Below, in pieces: positions 62,035 through 64,000 of a stretch of DNA of 64,000 bases. Origin of the DNA: an uncultured Robinsoniella sp. (lineage in GTDB: Bacteria > Bacillota > Clostridia > Lachnospirales > Lachnospiraceae). Each line of letters opens with the position of its first letter. The stretch's first letter is position 1. The DNA lies in contig UQCR01000006.1 in the NCBI GenBank assembly GCA_900539655.1, positions 1-64,000 of the forward strand, in the 5' to 3' direction. Position numbers and translations under genes: made by a program. The notes beneath the pieces are model-generated. The model ran no database searches. It saw nothing but the letters and a program-made list of their open reading frames with translations, and was not told the origin of the DNA.

Positions 62035-62982
62035 ATGAATATTGTAATGTTAGAATCCCTCGCAGTCAGTGAGGATATATTAAATAGTTATGTAAAACCA
62101 CTGGAAGAAGCGGGACATACCTTCCGGGCTTATGAAAAAAGCAGTGATGTGGAAGTGTTAAAGGAAGAAAGCAGGGATGCGGACATTCTGATACTGGCGA
62201 ACATGCCGCTTACACAGGAAGTAATCCGTGGCTGCAGTCATTTGAAATTTATTGATGTGGCATTTACCGGTGTAGACCATGTGGATCTTAATGCGGCAAA
62301 AGAAATGGGAGCTGCCCTTAGCAACGCTTCCGGTTACTCTAATGAGTCCGTCGCAGAACTTACGCTTTGCATGATGCTCTCACTTCTTCGCAATGTTCCA
62401 CAGGTGGATGCACGATGCAGGGAAGGAAAAACCAAGGATGGACTGGTTGGTTTTGAATTAAAAGGAAAAACAGTGGGAATCATAGGCACAGGAGCAATTG
62501 GTCAGCGCACCGCCCAGCTTTGCAGTGCATTTGGATGCAAGGTCATCGCTTATAACGGTTTTTCCAGGAAAGAAAACAGTGAACTGATTACTTATCTGCC
62601 ACTAAAAGAAATGCTGGAAGAAGCAGATATAGTAGCACTGCACTGCCCATTGACGGAGCAGTCCCGTCATCTTATTAACGAGGAGACAATTGGATATATG
62701 AAAAAGTCTGCGATACTTATCAATGTAGCAAGAGGTCCCGTTGTGGATTCGGACGCTCTGGCTAATGCACTGAATGAAGGACGTATTGCGGGAGCTGGCA
62801 TTGACGTATTTGAAGTGGAACCGCCGCTTCATACAGACCACCCTCTGCTTCATGCAAAAAATACCATTGTGACACCTCATGTGGCATTTGCTACGAAAGA
62901 ATCCATGGAAATAAGAGCCGAAATTGTATTCCGAAATATTGACCAGTGGTTAAAGGGTGAGCAGATCAACAAAATTTTGTAA
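62035..62982 (+). CDS. D-isomer-specific 2-hydroxyacid dehydrogenase
   Basis: This 315-residue NAD-dependent enzyme has the Rossmann motif GIIGTGAIGQRTAQLCSAFG near residue 146 and catalytic Arg in INVARGPVVDSDAL near 232. Glu lies in the IDVFEVEPP block and His in TPHVAFATKES near 280. The family covers phosphoglycerate, hydroxypyruvate, glyoxylate and D-lactate dehydrogenases; no extra ACT domain is present, which disfavours SerA with regulation. AAGGAG precedes the start. It sits 19 bp before eutJ, so the two are probably cotranscribed. Confidence 0.88.
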   Translation: MNIVMLESLAVSEDILNSYVKPLEEAGHTFRAYEKSSDVEVLKEESRDADILILANMPLTQEVIRGCSHLKFIDVAFTGVDHVDLNAAKEMGAALSNASGYSNESVAELTLCMMLSLLRNVPQVDARCREGKTKDGLVGFELKGKTVGIIGTGAIGQRTAQLCSAFGCKVIAYNGFSRKENSELITYLPLKEMLEEADIVALHCPLTEQSRHLINEETIGYMKKSAILINVARGPVVDSDALANALNEGRIAGAGIDVFEVEPPLHTDHPLLHAKNTIVTPHVAFATKESMEIRAEIVFRNIDQWLKGEQINKIL

Positions 62983-63001
62983 TTACAGGAGCGTTATTTA
63001 G

Positions 63002-63814
63002 ATGAATATAGAAAAAGTAAATGCGTACATGAAACGAGTCACAGAGGCAGAGGAAAAAACATTTCCCTACAAGGGCAGGCTGAAAGTAGGACTGGACCTG
63101 GGAACGGCATATATTGTAATTGCCGTTTTAGATGAGAATAATCAGCCTGTGGCATGTGAAAAACAAAGTGCCAGAGTACTTAGAGACGGTGTGGTGGTAG
63201 ATTATCTGGGTGCGCTTGAGATTGTAAAAAAATTAAAAGCGAAGCTTGAAAAACGCCTGAAATGTGAATTGACTCAATGCGCCATTGCCATGCCGGCTGG
63301 TACGCAGAGCAGTTTAAAGACCCATACCTATGTGGCAGAAGGAGCGGGATTCGAGGTCATTCGCGTCTGTGATGAGCCATCCGCCGCAAACTCGGTCTAC
63401 GAGATTCAAGATGGCGTTATCGTAGACATCGGAGGCGGTACAACAGGTCTTGCAATTATTAAAAATGGCAAAGTTGAAGAAATACAGGACGAAGCAACCG
63501 GAGGAACACATGTAACACTGGTACTTTCCGGAAGATACCATATCTCATTCGAAGAAGCGGAGGTTATGAAACAGGATTACAAAAATCATAATGAAATCTT
63601 CCCGGTGGTAAAACCGGTATTTGAAAAAATGGCATCCATCGTTAATAAATATATCCATGACCAGAAGATTAAAGCAATCTACCTGTGCGGAGGAACCTGC
63701 TGCCTTACTGGAATAGAGGAAATCTTTGAGAAAAAAACAGGAATCAAAACGATTAAGCCGGAGAATCCATTTCTGGTTACCCCGGTAGGAATAGCTATGA
63801 ATTGTGTGGGGTAA
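63002..63814 (+). CDS. eutJ: Ethanolamine utilisation-type chaperone EutJ
   Basis: This 270-residue protein of the actin/Hsc70 fold has KVGLDLGTAYIVIAVLD near residue 29, a VVDIGGGTTGLAII segment near 141 and LCGGTCCLTGIEEIF near 222. These match EutJ/PduV-associated chaperone-like proteins. AGGAG lies 10 bases before the start. EutJ genes usually sit in microcompartment loci (ethanolamine, choline or propanediol), but here the only near neighbour is a 2-hydroxyacid dehydrogenase. The rest may lie outside the window. Confidence 0.85.
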   Translation: MNIEKVNAYMKRVTEAEEKTFPYKGRLKVGLDLGTAYIVIAVLDENNQPVACEKQSARVLRDGVVVDYLGALEIVKKLKAKLEKRLKCELTQCAIAMPAGTQSSLKTHTYVAEGAGFEVIRVCDEPSAANSVYEIQDGVIVDIGGGTTGLAIIKNGKVEEIQDEATGGTHVTLVLSGRYHISFEEAEVMKQDYKNHNEIFPVVKPVFEKMASIVNKYIHDQKIKAIYLCGGTCCLTGIEEIFEKKTGIKTIKPENPFLVTPVGIAMNCVG

Positions 63815-63843
63815 TGGTGAATCAGACACTTTGTGGCGTTACG

Positions 63844-63896
63844 CGGGCATTTGCGGAGAAATACTGATGTATTTTTCCTTAAATGCCCGTTTTTTA
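63844..63896 (+). terminator. Terminator after eutJ
   Basis: CGGGCATTT (63844-63852) pairs with AAATGCCCG (63881-63889), followed by seven T. Confidence 0.85.
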
Positions 63897-63944
63897 TTGG
63901 TTTTTAGCCATCCGGCGCAAAATCAGGCATTTTTAAAAGGAGTA

Positions 63945-63984
63945 TTGACTCCGGCGATAGATAGGAATATAGTTAGTATACTAA
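63945..63984 (+). promoter_or_regulatory. Promoter at the window end with palindrome
   Basis: TTGACT (63945-63950), a 17-bp spacer and TATAGT (63968-63973) are followed by the perfect palindrome TTAGTATACTAA (63973-63984). It probably drives a gene beyond the window and is a repressor-type site. Confidence 0.6.
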
Positions 63985-64000
63985 TAGTTAGATAACTAAT

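Noticed and set aside
1..64000. tRNA, rRNA, phage or transposon genes
   Set aside because: None of the diagnostic sequences or proteins was recognised on either strand.

Overview
The window reads as one chromosomal stretch of a low-to-moderate GC Gram-positive anaerobe, most likely a gut Clostridia of the Lachnospiraceae type. The evidence is strong AGGAGG ribosome sites with occasional GTG/TTG starts, YesM/YesN two-component pairs beside CUT1 sugar ABC transporters, a BioY/BirA-type biotin locus, a superoxide reductase, an AlkC-like repair protein and a EutJ homologue. No rRNA, tRNA, CRISPR array, phage or transposase gene was found. The species call is inference.

Layout. 0.4-3.2 kb: a TetR regulator and a DrrAB-type ABC exporter with near-identical promoters and shared operator-like repeats. 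3.3-4.6 kb: a GNAT remnant and two intact GNAT acetyltransferases. 4.6-9.1 kb: a MocR/PdxR regulator divergent from a peptide deformylase-like plus Asp/Glu racemase-like pair across a 14-bp tandem repeat, then a TcyP-like symporter. 9.2-12.6 kb: ArsR, MFS exporter (with a 12-copy pentapeptide tail) and an ABC-2 exporter; then a DinB-like protein.

13.5-28.9 kb is a carbohydrate locus: a YesM/YesN pair on the minus strand, a 2196-residue secreted multidomain glycosidase, a lipoprotein plus two permeases, and a GH36 alpha-galactosidase. The glycosidase and the transporter operon carry a shared upstream motif exactly 62 bp before their -10 boxes, so the pair probably activates both. The glycosidase has two related barrel domains, the first of which appears to have lost both catalytic glutamates.

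29-38.8 kb: a DUF4177-like protein, a YkgJ-type cysteine-cluster protein, a small exported protein, a two-TM potassium channel, a ROK regulator and a sorbitol-type dehydrogenase; then an XRE-cupin regulator divergent from dipeptide epimerase, DUF819 membrane protein and CocE/S15 hydrolase, a plausible peptide-scavenging set. 39-42.6 kb: bioY-bioB-bioD-bioA behind a BirA-like operator, without bioF. 42.7-44 kb: AlkC-like repair protein and its TetR regulator.

44.3-52.1 kb is a second ABC/YesMN locus whose only enzyme candidate is a URO-D-like barrel protein; its binding protein has a 12-G tract inside the signal peptide and Gly where the lipobox Cys is expected. 52-57.6 kb holds GNAT, superoxide reductase, a Vat-type acetyltransferase with a possible leader peptide, a nucleotidyltransferase, a GH25-LysM lysozyme and a 53-residue gene. 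57.7-64 kb holds a symporter fused to a degenerate GHKL-like domain, a NYN-OST-HTH protein, an OGG-like glycosylase, a 2-hydroxyacid dehydrogenase and EutJ.

The best candidates for something new are the pseudoenzyme-containing glycosidase with its regulon, the URO-D/ABC/YesMN locus with the poly-G tract, the GHKL-symporter fusion, and the epimerase-DUF819-CocE set. All functions are inferred from sequence reading alone; no database search was run.
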